Source: Rhizobacter koreensis
GTDB taxonomy: Bacteria > Pseudomonadota > Gammaproteobacteria > Burkholderiales > Burkholderiaceae_C
DNA length: 64,000 nt
NCBI RefSeq assembly: GCF_013366375.1
Contig: NZ_JABWMJ010000001.1
Location: 124,001 to 188,000, forward strand
Reading direction: 5' to 3'
Under the pieces are notes generated by a model. That model was not told the DNA's origin and searched no databases. It worked only from the letters and a program-made list of their open reading frames with translations. The number at the start of each line of letters is the position of its first letter. The first letter of the stretch is position 1. The position numbers and the translations under genes were made by a program. Shown here in pieces: positions 17,577 to 26,138 of the stretch.

Positions 17577-19679
17577 GTGACGACGAGCACGGGCAACCGA
17601 TCCGTTCGGGTCCGGATCGCCGTCGAGACGCCGCAACACAGCGGCGTGGGCGAGCCACTCGATTACCTTTGTGAGCGCCCACTCGCCATCGGAACGCTGG
17701 TCCGCGTCCCGCTCGGACGACGTGAGGTCACCGGCGTCGTCTGGCCGGGCGAACCTGCGCCCACCGACGCGACGTTCGAGCTGCGCGCCGTCACGGCGGT
17801 GCTCGAGGCGCTGCCGCCGCTCGCACCCGCGTGGTGCGGGCTCGTCGATTTCACCGCCGCGTATTACCAGCGCGGACGCGGCGAGGTCGCGCTCGCGGTG
17901 TTGCCGCCCGAGCTGCGCAAGCTCGACGACTCCCAGATCGCGAATCGGGTGCGCAAGCTCCGCAGCCGTCTCGCCAGCGCGCCGCCCGCCACGGCCGAGC
18001 CGGTGCTGCCGACCCTCACCGCCGAGCAGCAGGGCGCGCTCGAGGACTTCGCGCGCATCGGCGACGGCGCCGACCCGGCGACGGTGCTGCTCTACGGCGT
18101 CACGGGCAGCGGCAAGACCGAGGTCTACCTCCGGGCCGCCGCCGATGCGCTGGCGGCCGGCCGGCAGGCGCTGGTGCTGGTGCCGGAGATCAACCTCACG
18201 CCGCAGCTCGAGGCGCGCTTCGCCGAGCGCTTCGCCGGCCGGCGCATCGTCTCGCTGCACAGTGCGCTGACGCCGGCGCAGCGGCTGCAGAACTGGCTGG
18301 CCGCGCACTTAGGGGTGGCCGACCTGGTGCTCGGGACGCGCCTGGCGGTGTTCGCGTCGCTGCCGCGGCTCGGCCTCATCGTCGTCGACGAGGAACACGA
18401 CCCCTCGTACAAGCAGCAGGAGGGTGCGCGCTACTCGGCACGCGACCTCGCGGTCTATCGCGGCCGCCAGGAGCGCGTGCCGGTGATCCTCGGTTCGGCG
18501 ACGCCGTCGCTCGAGAGCTGGCAACGCGCGAACGGCGGCCACTACACCCGGCTCAGCCTGGTCGACCGCGTCGGCGGCGCGGTACTGCCCGCGGTGCGCC
18601 TCATCGACATGAGCCGGCAGCCGCGCGCCGGCAGCGGCAACGGCGGACTCGCCCCGCCGCTCGTCGCGGCGATCCAGGACCGCGTCGCGCGCGGCGAGCA
18701 GAGCCTCGTCTTCCTCAACCGGCGCGGCTACGCACCGGTGCTGCACTGCACCGAGTGCGGCTGGAAGAGCGACTGCCCGCACTGCAGCGCCTGGCGCGTG
18801 TTCCACAAGATCGACCGCACGCTGCGCTGCCACCATTGCGGCGCCACCGAGCGGGTGCCGCGCGCGTGTCCCGACTGCGGCAACCTCGACATCGCGCCGA
18901 TCGGTCGCGGTACCGAGCGCCTCGAGGAGCAGCTCGGCGCGCTGCTGCAGGTCGATGGAGCGGCGCCGGTGCGCATCGCCCGCATCGATGCCGACAGCAC
19001 GCGCCGGAAGGGCGAACTCGAGGCACGCCTCGGTGCCGTCCACGCCGGCGACGTCGACGTGCTGGTCGGCACCCAGATGATCACCAAGGGGCACGACTTC
19101 CGCCGCATCACGCTGGTCGCGGCGGTGAACCCCGACACGTCGCTGTTCAGCAGCGACTTCCGCGCACCCGAGCGCCTGTTCTCGGTGCTGATGCAGGCGG
19201 CGGGCCGCGCCGGGCGCGATGCCGCCCAGGCGCGGCGCAGTGAGATGTGGGTGCAGACGTGGCACCCGCAGCATCCGCTCTATCGCGCACTCGCGGCGCA
19301 CGACTTCGACGCCTTCGCGACCAGCCAGCTCGAGGAGCGCCGCATGGCCGGACTGCCGCCGTATGCGCACCTCGCGCTGCTGCGGGCCGATGCGAAAACG
19401 CCGGAAGCGGCGCGCGGCTTCCTCGCCGCCGCCGCCGAGCAGGCGAGCGATCTCGAAGGCGCCGAGCACGTGACGGTGTACCCGCCGGTGCCGACCAGCG
19501 TCGCCCGCGTCGCCGACGTCGAACGCATGCAGATGCTGGTGGAATCGACGTCCCGCATCGCGCTGCAGCGCTTCCTCGCGCGCTGGCTGCCGTCGCTGCA
19601 CGAGCTGCGTCGCACGCGCAGCAGCGCCGACGAGCGCGTCATCCGCTGGGCCGTCGACGTCGATCCGCTGCTGATCTGA
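17577..19679 (+). CDS. priA: Primosomal replication restart helicase PriA
   Basis: About 700 residues. The N-terminal DNA-binding domain starts RIAVETPQHSGVGEPLDYLC. The helicase core has Walker A GVTGSGKTEVYLRA, DEAH-type VVDEEHDPSYKQQ, GSATPSLES and QMITKGHDF. The zinc-binding insert has paired cysteines (CTECGWKSDCPHC, CHHCG, CPDCG). It reloads the replisome at stalled forks. Neither an ATG nor a clear ribosome binding site is in place; two adjacent GTG codons (17574, 17577) start the conserved region and I chose the second. The long AT-richer leader holds DnaA boxes and a strong hairpin. Confidence 0.93.
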   Translation: MTTSTGNRSVRVRIAVETPQHSGVGEPLDYLCERPLAIGTLVRVPLGRREVTGVVWPGEPAPTDATFELRAVTAVLEALPPLAPAWCGLVDFTAAYYQRGRGEVALAVLPPELRKLDDSQIANRVRKLRSRLASAPPATAEPVLPTLTAEQQGALEDFARIGDGADPATVLLYGVTGSGKTEVYLRAAADALAAGRQALVLVPEINLTPQLEARFAERFAGRRIVSLHSALTPAQRLQNWLAAHLGVADLVLGTRLAVFASLPRLGLIVVDEEHDPSYKQQEGARYSARDLAVYRGRQERVPVILGSATPSLESWQRANGGHYTRLSLVDRVGGAVLPAVRLIDMSRQPRAGSGNGGLAPPLVAAIQDRVARGEQSLVFLNRRGYAPVLHCTECGWKSDCPHCSAWRVFHKIDRTLRCHHCGATERVPRACPDCGNLDIAPIGRGTERLEEQLGALLQVDGAAPVRIARIDADSTRRKGELEARLGAVHAGDVDVLVGTQMITKGHDFRRITLVAAVNPDTSLFSSDFRAPERLFSVLMQAAGRAGRDAAQARRSEMWVQTWHPQHPLYRALAAHDFDAFATSQLEERRMAGLPPYAHLALLRADAKTPEAARGFLAAAAEQASDLEGAEHVTVYPPVPTSVARVADVERMQMLVESTSRIALQRFLARWLPSLHELRRTRSSADERVIRWAVDVDPLLI

Positions 19680-19703
19680 GCGGGCGGCGGGCGAGCGCTG
19701 CCG

Positions 19704-20291
19704 TCACCACCCCGGGCGCGTGGCTCCGGGCGCGACCGGACCGCGCGCCAGCCGGTGCCAGTGCCGCCACGACACGAGCGCATTGACCCAGAACACGCCG
19801 AACAGTGCAGCGGTGAGCCAGAGCCCGCGCGACGCGTACAGCGGCACCGCGACGCTGTTGACGAGCAGCCAGAACGGCCACGCCTCGACCTTGCGCCGCA
19901 TCATCAGCAGCTGTGCCGTGACGCTGAACGCGAGGATCACGGCGTCGACATACGGCGCGGCGGCGTCGGTGCGCAGCGCGAGACCGTGGCCGTAGAGCGC
20001 CGCGCCGGCCGCGGCGGCGCCGAAGATCGCCGCGACCCGGACGGGCGCCACGTGCGCGACCGCCAGCGGCGCCCGCTTCGCGCCGCCCAGCCAGCTCCAC
20101 CAGCCGAGCGCGCTGGTGACGACCAGGAACACCTGCAGCGCCATGCCGGCGTAGAGGCGCGACGCGTGGAACACGAAGCCGAACAGCGTGCACGCCAGCA
20201 TGCCGGTCCACCACGTGTTCACGTTGTTGCGGCCCGCGAGCAGGATCGACGCCAGCGCCGCCATATTGGCGGCGACCTCGATGCCGTTCAT
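19704..20291 (-). CDS. pnuC: Nicotinamide mononucleotide/riboside transporter PnuC
   Basis: 195-residue inner-membrane facilitator importing an NAD precursor. It starts MNGIEVAANMAALASILLAG. The family pattern NVNTWWTGMLACTLFGFVF is followed by several membrane spans, and the C-terminal WPFWLLVNSVAVPLYASRGL and WVNALVSWRHWHR match PnuC. The length is slightly below the usual 230. It is convergent with priA and diverges from the BamE-like lipoprotein. Whether it carries the mononucleotide or nucleosides cannot be told. Confidence 0.87.
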   Translation of the reverse strand: MNGIEVAANMAALASILLAGRNNVNTWWTGMLACTLFGFVFHASRLYAGMALQVFLVVTSALGWWSWLGGAKRAPLAVAHVAPVRVAAIFGAAAAGAALYGHGLALRTDAAAPYVDAVILAFSVTAQLLMMRRKVEAWPFWLLVNSVAVPLYASRGLWLTAALFGVFWVNALVSWRHWHRLARGPVAPGATRPGW

Positions 20292-20449
20292 CGGCAAGGG
20301 CCGCGCACGGCGGCGTCGACCCGCGCGTCGGCCACCGGCCGCACCGTCTGTCGACAGCCGTTCACGCCGCCTCCGGGTCGCACCCTCGGGGGATGCGCCG
20401 GCGGCGACCCCGATGGCAGACTCGCCGCCCCACCACAACGAGGTTTCTC

Positions 20450-20899
20450 ATGCGAGCCAAGCTTTCGATCGTCATTGCCGCCGGCCTGCTGGGCGCTGCC
20501 GGCTGTGCGAGCACCGGCGCCGACCGCAATGCGCCGGCCGCCGCCGCGAAGCCGGCAGCCGCGGCGCCCGCCGGCGACACCCGGGTCGTCAAGTCGCGTG
20601 ACGGCCGCTTCGAGGGCGAGATCGTCGGCACCATCGCGCCTGGCAGCAGGTTCTCGAAGCTGAGCATCGGCATGGAGCAGAACGAGGTGCTGTCGCTGAT
20701 CGGCGGACCCGACAGCGTCAACACGCACGAGACCGGCAAGCGCTGGATCCCGTTCTATTACGGCAACGACGTGCGCCGCATCGAGGTGTTCTACAAGGGC
20801 GAAGGCTGCCTCACGTTCACCGGCGGCAACCCGTGGGGCGGCGGCGGCAACGAGCTGATCCGCATCACGGCGACGACGCGGACCGACTGCGCCGAGTGA
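20450..20899 (+). CDS. BamE/SmpA-like small lipoprotein
   Basis: 149 residues. The signal peptide ends LLGAAGC, a lipobox, followed by an Ala-rich linker to about residue 45. The folded part includes FSKLSIGMEQNEVLSLIGGP, the helix-and-turn seen in SmpA/BamE-like domains, and WIPFYYGNDVRRIEVFYKGE. GGNPWGGGGNELIRI lies near the end. It is probably an outer-membrane-attached structural lipoprotein; true BamE is usually shorter and does not sit next to pnuC. GAGG precedes the ATG at a suitable distance. Confidence 0.7.
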   Translation: MRAKLSIVIAAGLLGAAGCASTGADRNAPAAAAKPAAAAPAGDTRVVKSRDGRFEGEIVGTIAPGSRFSKLSIGMEQNEVLSLIGGPDSVNTHETGKRWIPFYYGNDVRRIEVFYKGEGCLTFTGGNPWGGGGNELIRITATTRTDCAE

Positions 20900-21029
20900 T
20901 CGTTCGCGCCGCGCGCAGGGCGTACGCCCGCGCGCGGGCGCTTCCGCCGAGCGCCGCCCCGCGCGCTCGCGCGCTCTCGACATCGCAGCCCCGGGCCGAG
21001 CCGGCTCAGCGCCGGCCTTCGAGGCGTCG

Positions 21030-21995
21030 TTACGGCTGATAGCCGCTGCGCTGGACCACCGGTGCCCACTGCGCCTTGTAGGCCTTCAGCATCGTCGCGG
21101 TTTCGGCCTGGGTGCGCGCGGTCGGCTCCATGCTGGCGGCGACGAAGCGCTGCTGCACCTGCGCATCGCTCATCACGCCGTGGATCGCGCGGGCGAGCGC
21201 CTTCACCTTGTCGGCCGGCATCGCCCTGGGTGCGAAGAACGCGTTCCAGCCGGTGCCGACGAGATCGATGCCGGACTCCCTCAGCGTCGGGATGTGGGTG
21301 TCGAACGGCGTGCGGGCGCGCCCCGAGACCGCCAGGATCTTCGCCTTGCCCGCTTGGTGCAGCGCGAGCACCGCGTCGAGGGTGTCGATGGCCACCGGAA
21401 TCTGGCCACCGATCAGCTCGGTCGAGAGCGGCGCCGAGCCCTTGTAGCCGACCACGTCGGCCTTCAGACCGGCGCGGTCGGCGAGCATCAGCGCGAAGAA
21501 ATGCGGCAGGCTGCCGGTCGCCGGCACGCCGAAGAACGCCTTCTCGGGGTTCGCCTTGAGCCAGGCGAGCAGGTGCGTCACTTCGCGCACCGGGACCTGG
21601 GCGCCGACCGCGACGGCGAACTCGTACGACGTCACCTGCGACACCGGAACGAAGTCGGTGTCGACGTCGTAGCCGTTGTCCTTGAAGACCAGCGGCGCGA
21701 TCGTGATCACCGCCGGGTTGCCGAGCATCAGCACGTTGTCGTTCGGCCCCGCGAGGCGCAGCTGCTGGGCGGCCAGGCGTCCGCCGGCGCCGGGCTTGTT
21801 CTCGACGATCACGTTGATGCCGTGCTTGGCCTGCAGCGCCTGCGCGACCAGCCGGGCGGCGCGGTCCGACGCACCGCCCGGCGGGTAGCCGACGACGAGG
21901 CGCAGCGTGCCCTCGAGCGGCTGCGCCGCGGCCGGGGCGGCAAGGCCCCCGAGCAGCAGCACGGGCGAGGCGACGAGCAGGTCGCGACGTTTCAT
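21030..21995 (-). CDS. TctC/Bug-family periplasmic solute-binding protein
   Basis: 321 residues with a signal peptide (MKRRDLLVASPVLLLGGLAA, cleavage after AQ). The Bug motifs are clear: LRLVVGYPPGGASDRAARL, VIVENKPGAGGRLAAQQL, VSQVTSYEFAVAV and FGVPATGSLPHFFALML. These proteins bind carboxylates for tripartite tricarboxylate transporters and are greatly expanded in Burkholderiales, mostly as orphans; no tctA/tctB is seen here. AGAAGGAGAACC is a good ribosome binding site. Confidence 0.92.
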   Translation of the reverse strand: MKRRDLLVASPVLLLGGLAAPAAAQPLEGTLRLVVGYPPGGASDRAARLVAQALQAKHGINVIVENKPGAGGRLAAQQLRLAGPNDNVLMLGNPAVITIAPLVFKDNGYDVDTDFVPVSQVTSYEFAVAVGAQVPVREVTHLLAWLKANPEKAFFGVPATGSLPHFFALMLADRAGLKADVVGYKGSAPLSTELIGGQIPVAIDTLDAVLALHQAGKAKILAVSGRARTPFDTHIPTLRESGIDLVGTGWNAFFAPRAMPADKVKALARAIHGVMSDAQVQQRFVAASMEPTARTQAETATMLKAYKAQWAPVVQRSGYQP

Positions 21996-22196
21996 GGCGG
22001 TTCTCCTTCTGCCCGAGGCGGGCGGCGCTGGGCGAGTCTAGGCGCTGCGATCGGCCGCGCGGCGCCCCACGGCCACCCGCGTCGAAGCCCGCGCCAGGTG
22101 CACCGGATGCTTCCCCTACCTTGGCGAGGCGGCGTTCACGCGGCGGCGACGGAACGGCATCATCGGCCGGCGCACATCGCAGCCGAGGAGACCGAC

Positions 22197-22661
22197 ATGC
22201 CGTTCGACTTGATCAGCCGCCGCTTTGTCGTTGCCGCCCTGTGCTCCGCTCCGCACGCCGCTCTGCTGGCGCAGGGCGCACCGGCGCCGCGCCTTGCCAG
22301 CAAGGAGGAGTACCGCGCCTGTCGGCTTGCGCAAGCCGACGTCGAGGCGCGCAAGGTACGGCTCGGCGAGCGCGTGCAGCGTCACAACGACGCGGTCGTG
22401 GCCCAGCAGGCCAGGAGCGAGGCGTTCCTGAAGTCGCCGCTCGGCAGGAACGCGAACGGCGACGCGGCGGCGTACAACCGCGCGATCGCGGCGCTCAACG
22501 AGGGCAGCGACGTGATCAACCGCGAGATCGCGGCGATCGGCAAGGAGCAGGACGCCGTCAACGCGCAAGTCGGCGAGGTGAACGCCCGCTGCGCGGCGCA
22601 GGCGGTCGATCGCGGCATTGCCGAGGAGGTGGACCGCGAGCTGGGCGCGGCGCCGAAATAG
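22197..22661 (+). CDS. Exported coiled-coil protein of unknown function
   Basis: 154 residues. An N-terminal signal-like segment (FVVAALCSAPHAALLAQG) precedes a mostly helical, charged body. Segments such as AQADVEARKVRLGERVQRHN and VINREIAAIGKEQDAVNAQV look like coiled coil. One Cys sits in EYRACRLAQ and one near the end in VNARCAAQ, possibly disulfide-bonded. GAGGAGACCG lies before the ATG. I recognise no family. The GGDEF-EAL gene starts about 95 bases downstream on the same strand and might be co-transcribed. Confidence 0.6.
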   Translation: MPFDLISRRFVVAALCSAPHAALLAQGAPAPRLASKEEYRACRLAQADVEARKVRLGERVQRHNDAVVAQQARSEAFLKSPLGRNANGDAAAYNRAIAALNEGSDVINREIAAIGKEQDAVNAQVGEVNARCAAQAVDRGIAEEVDRELGAAPK

Positions 22662-22756
22662 AGGACCGCTCGACCGACCCTCCGCGGGCGTGAGAAGGGT
22701 CACCGACGGCGCGCCGAGCGCCATCAAGTGCCCGCCCAGCGCGCCGATGACGACGC

Positions 22757-25003
22757 ATGAATCCAAGCCGTCGATCGGCCGACCTCGGCGCGCCCGCTGC
22801 CGGCCACGCCGGCACCGACCTCGCGGGCGACATCGCCGGCGTGCGCCAGCGCAACCTGTTCTGGGCCGCGCTGGTGCTGCTGCTGTCGATCGGTGCGGTG
22901 ACGTGGTACTTCGTCAACGACAGCCAGCTGCGCCTCATCGAATACAAGGCGCTCAACCTCGCCGAGGTGGTGGCGCGCCACGCCACCGCGGCGCGCTCCG
23001 CGTACGCCGACCACGCGGTGAGCAAGCTCGACCGCGACGGTACCGGCAGCGCCTCGGCGAACTACCTCGCCGAGCGCGGCAACGTGCCCTTGCCGGCGCA
23101 GTTCCTGAAGCTCGTGGGCGAGCGCGCGAGCACCGAGAGCGGCGGTCTCTACCGCTATCGGCCCCTGAGCAAGTGGAACCTCGGCGCCGGCCAGGAGCTG
23201 CGCGACGACTTCCAGCGCTGGGCGTGGGCCCGCCTCGAGGCGCAGGACCGGGCCGCGCCGACGGGCCCGATCGCCTGGCAGTCGGCGTGGCGCATCGAGC
23301 AGGTCGACGGCGAGCGCACGCTGCGCTTCCTGCGCGCCGACCCGGCCTCGTCGGCGTCGTGCGTGCAGTGCCACAACGCGATCGAGCGGCTCGACACCAC
23401 CCGCGCGTCCCGCGTCGCCGCCGGCGTGGCGCCCGGCAAGCAGTGGAGCCAGCACCAGCTGCTCGGCGCGCTCGAGGTGCAGGTGCCGCTCGCCCCGGTC
23501 GAGGCGCTCGCCGCCGAGCAGCGCCGCGTCGTGATCCTCGCGGTGATCGGCCTCACGCTGGGCGGCCTGCTGTGCCTCGGGCTGCTGGTCAAGGTGGGCA
23601 CCGATCGCTCGCGCGCGCTGACGCAGGACCTGGCCTGGCGCGCCGCCCACGACGACCTCACCGGCCTCGCCAACCGCCCCGAGTTCCAGCGGCGCCTGCA
23701 GACTGCACTCGCGGCGTCGAAGACGGCCGGCCGGCGGCACTCGCTGATGTTCCTCGACCTCGACCAGTTCAAGGTCGTCAACGACACCTGTGGCCATCGT
23801 GCAGGCGACGAGCTGCTGCGCCAGATCGGCACGGCGCTGCGCAGCCACCTGCGCGCCGGCGACACCCTGGCGCGGCTCGGCGGCGACGAATTCGGCGTGC
23901 TGCTCGTCGACTGCCCGCTCGACGACGGCCGCGGCGTTGCCGACAAGCTGCTCGGCTGCGTCGCCAACCACCGGTTCCTGTGGCGCGAGCGCGTGTTCGA
24001 GCTCGGCGTCAGCATCGGCCTCGTCGAGGTAGGCGCCGACGCGTGCGGTGTGGCGGACCTCATGTCGGCCGCCGACATCGCCTGCTACGCCGCCAAGGAG
24101 GCCGGCCGCAACCGGGTCCGCGTGTTCCAGTCGAGCGACGCCGAGCTCGCGCGCCGGCGCGAGGATCTCGGCTGGGGCGAGCGCATCCTCGCTGCCCTCG
24201 CCTCCGGGCGCATGGCACTCGCGGTGCAGACCGCGCGCCCGCTCCACGAACGGCTGGCGGTGCGCAGCTACCAGGAGCTGCTGCTGCGCATGTACGCCGA
24301 GGACGGCACGCCGGTGCCGACCGCCAACGTGATCGCCGCCGGCGAGCGCTACCAGATGATGCCGAGCCGGATCGACCGCTGGGTGCTGCAGACCGCCTGC
24401 GAGCACGTGCGCACCGGACGCCTGCGCGCGGACGCCGAGCACATCGTCGCGATCAACATCTCGGGGGCGTCGCTCGCCGACGAGGCGTTCCTGCACCATG
24501 CGTGCGAGACCGTGCGTGCGTCGGGCATCGACCCGCGCGGGCTCTGTTTCGAAGTGACCGAGACCGCCGCGATCGGCAACTTCCTGCAGGCGTCGGCGTT
24601 CATCCGCGCGCTGAAGGCGCTCGGCTGCCGCTTCGCGCTCGACGATTTCGGCTCCGGCCTCAGCTCGTTCTCGTACCTCAAGAACCTGCCGGTCGACTTT
24701 CTCAAGCTCGACGGCGCGTTCGTGCGCGACATCGTGAGCGACCCCGTCGACCGTGCGATGGTCGGCGCGATCCATGCGATCGGCCGCGCGCTCGGCATTC
24801 CGACGATCGCCGAATGGGTCGAGACCGACGCCATCCGTGACGCCGTGCAGGCGCTCGGCATCGACTACGCGCAGGGCTACGGCATCGAACGGCCGCGCCT
24901 CGTGAGCCTGCCGTCGGGGCTGGACGCCGACGTGGTCGAGGGCAAGGGCCGCGAACGCACGAGCGGCGCCGCCGCGACCACCGTCAGCGCCGGGCTCGAC
25001 TGA
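22757..25003 (+). CDS. Haem-binding Tll0287-like sensor with GGDEF and EAL domains
   Basis: 748 residues. The first membrane span is about 35-53 and the second about 258-280. Between them is a periplasmic DUF3365/Tll0287-like domain with a covalent c-haem motif C202-V-Q-C205-H206. After it comes a GGDEF domain with intact RLGGDEFGVLL, then an EAL domain. The EAL signature reads YQELLLR (ELL for EAL); the remaining metal and catalytic motifs INISGASL, FEVTET, DDFGSGLSS, LKLDGAFV, IAEWVET and QGYG are present. It is probably a redox- or gas-responsive c-di-GMP enzyme. The net activity (synthesis or breakdown) is undecided. Confidence 0.85.
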   Translation: MNPSRRSADLGAPAAGHAGTDLAGDIAGVRQRNLFWAALVLLLSIGAVTWYFVNDSQLRLIEYKALNLAEVVARHATAARSAYADHAVSKLDRDGTGSASANYLAERGNVPLPAQFLKLVGERASTESGGLYRYRPLSKWNLGAGQELRDDFQRWAWARLEAQDRAAPTGPIAWQSAWRIEQVDGERTLRFLRADPASSASCVQCHNAIERLDTTRASRVAAGVAPGKQWSQHQLLGALEVQVPLAPVEALAAEQRRVVILAVIGLTLGGLLCLGLLVKVGTDRSRALTQDLAWRAAHDDLTGLANRPEFQRRLQTALAASKTAGRRHSLMFLDLDQFKVVNDTCGHRAGDELLRQIGTALRSHLRAGDTLARLGGDEFGVLLVDCPLDDGRGVADKLLGCVANHRFLWRERVFELGVSIGLVEVGADACGVADLMSAADIACYAAKEAGRNRVRVFQSSDAELARRREDLGWGERILAALASGRMALAVQTARPLHERLAVRSYQELLLRMYAEDGTPVPTANVIAAGERYQMMPSRIDRWVLQTACEHVRTGRLRADAEHIVAINISGASLADEAFLHHACETVRASGIDPRGLCFEVTETAAIGNFLQASAFIRALKALGCRFALDDFGSGLSSFSYLKNLPVDFLKLDGAFVRDIVSDPVDRAMVGAIHAIGRALGIPTIAEWVETDAIRDAVQALGIDYAQGYGIERPRLVSLPSGLDADVVEGKGRERTSGAAATTVSAGLD

Positions 25004-25036
25004 CCGCCGGCGCGACCGGGCGCGACGACGCCGGCC

Positions 25037-25450
25037 TCACCACAGCACCATCTGCGTGCAGCGAAACAGCGCCATGCGGCGCCCCTCCGGCCCGAACACG
25101 CTCGCCGACCAGACCTGCGTGTTGCGGCCCAGGTGCTCGGCGACGCACTCGGTGCGGATCGTCCCCTCCTTGGCGGTACCGAGGAAGTTGCTCTTGAGCT
25201 CGATGGTCGTGAAGCCCTTCGCGCCGTCGGGCAGATGGGCGAAGCTCGCATAGCCGGCGGCCGTGTCGGCGAGCAGGATCACCGTCGCCGCGTGGAGAAA
25301 GCCGTTCGGGGCGTGCATCCACGGCTGGATCTCGAGCTCGGCGTCGACCCGGCCTTGCGCCACTGCCGTGACGCGCAGGCCGTAGTGCCCCGGGAGCTTG
25401 CCTTCCTGGCCGGCGTGCAGCCGCTCGATCGTGACTTCCGGACGCAGCAT
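25037..25450 (-). CDS. PaaI-type hotdog thioesterase
   Basis: 137-residue hotdog-fold protein that likely hydrolyses acyl-CoA or aryl-CoA. The core GKLPGHYGLRVTAVAQGRVD is followed by MHAPNGFLHAATVILLADTA, where HxxxGxxHGG-type residues are replaced by N-G-F-L-H-A. GYASFAHLPDGAKGFTTIEL and SNFLGTAKEGTIRTE follow, then strands ending ALFRCTQMVLW. AAGGAGTCGCCC precedes the chosen ATG. Substrate unknown; proximity to an acyl-CoA dehydrogenase is suggestive only. Confidence 0.8.
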   Translation of the reverse strand: MLRPEVTIERLHAGQEGKLPGHYGLRVTAVAQGRVDAELEIQPWMHAPNGFLHAATVILLADTAAGYASFAHLPDGAKGFTTIELKSNFLGTAKEGTIRTECVAEHLGRNTQVWSASVFGPEGRRMALFRCTQMVLW

Positions 25451-25639
25451 GGGCGACTCCTTGCGGTTTGACGACCATGCAGTCTGCCGCGTTCCCGCGC
25501 CGTCGGACATGTCCGACGGGCGGGGGAGGCGCCGTCTTTTGGCGCGTTCCGGCATCGCTTACCAGGGCGCTTCGAGGGGCACGCGACAATGGTGCCCTGG
25601 CGGTGCAGCTCTGCACCGGCCGACATTGCCGGGGCCGAG

Positions 25640-26029
25640 ATGGAGAAGCTGAAGACGTTCGTGGTCGAGGACAGTTCCGTGATTCGCGAGAACCTCATCG
25701 CGACTCTCGAAGAGAACGTCCCCCTGGAGATCGTCGGCGTGGCCGAGGACGAGCAGACCGCCGTGCACTGCGTGCTCGCCGCCGAGCAGCCGGTCGACCT
25801 GGTCATCGTCGACATCTTCCTGAAGGCCGGCTCGGGTCTGGGCGTGCTCAAGGGCATCGCCTCGCTCGGCCGCGCGACCCGCAAGATGGTCTTCAGCAAC
25901 CACGCGACGCCCGACATCCGCGCCAAGTGCATCGAGCTGGGCGCCGACAAGGTATTCGACAAGTCGAACGAGATCGAGGAAATGCTGGCGTACTGCAACC
26001 GCCTCGCGGCGAGTCACGCCCACGCCTGA
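25640..26029 (+). CDS. Stand-alone receiver-domain response regulator
   Basis: 129 residues, a single CheY-like receiver without output domain. Acidic pair VVEDSSVIRENL, phosphoacceptor Asp in LVIVDIFLKAGSG, Ser in MVFSNHATPD and Lys in VFDKSNEIEEML are all present. No kinase is adjacent. The start was taken at MEKLKTF because the domain begins there; an in-frame ATG at 25589 overlaps a -10-like GACAAT and gives an unrelated extension. It may signal through protein contact like CheY or feed a phosphorelay. Confidence 0.82.
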   Translation: MEKLKTFVVEDSSVIRENLIATLEENVPLEIVGVAEDEQTAVHCVLAAEQPVDLVIVDIFLKAGSGLGVLKGIASLGRATRKMVFSNHATPDIRAKCIELGADKVFDKSNEIEEMLAYCNRLAASHAHA

Positions 26030-26138
26030 AGCGCCGTCGGCGCGCCCGCCCGCCGCGCCCTGGCGCCGAGCCTGACGCTGTCGCCTCGGCAGCGCCGGCG
26101 CGCAGAATCGCCCGTTCCGTTCCCGCCCGGAGCACGGC

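Noticed and set aside
25589..25639. Upstream ATG for the receiver-domain gene
   Set aside because: It overlaps a -10-like GACAAT and the added 17 residues do not belong to a receiver fold.
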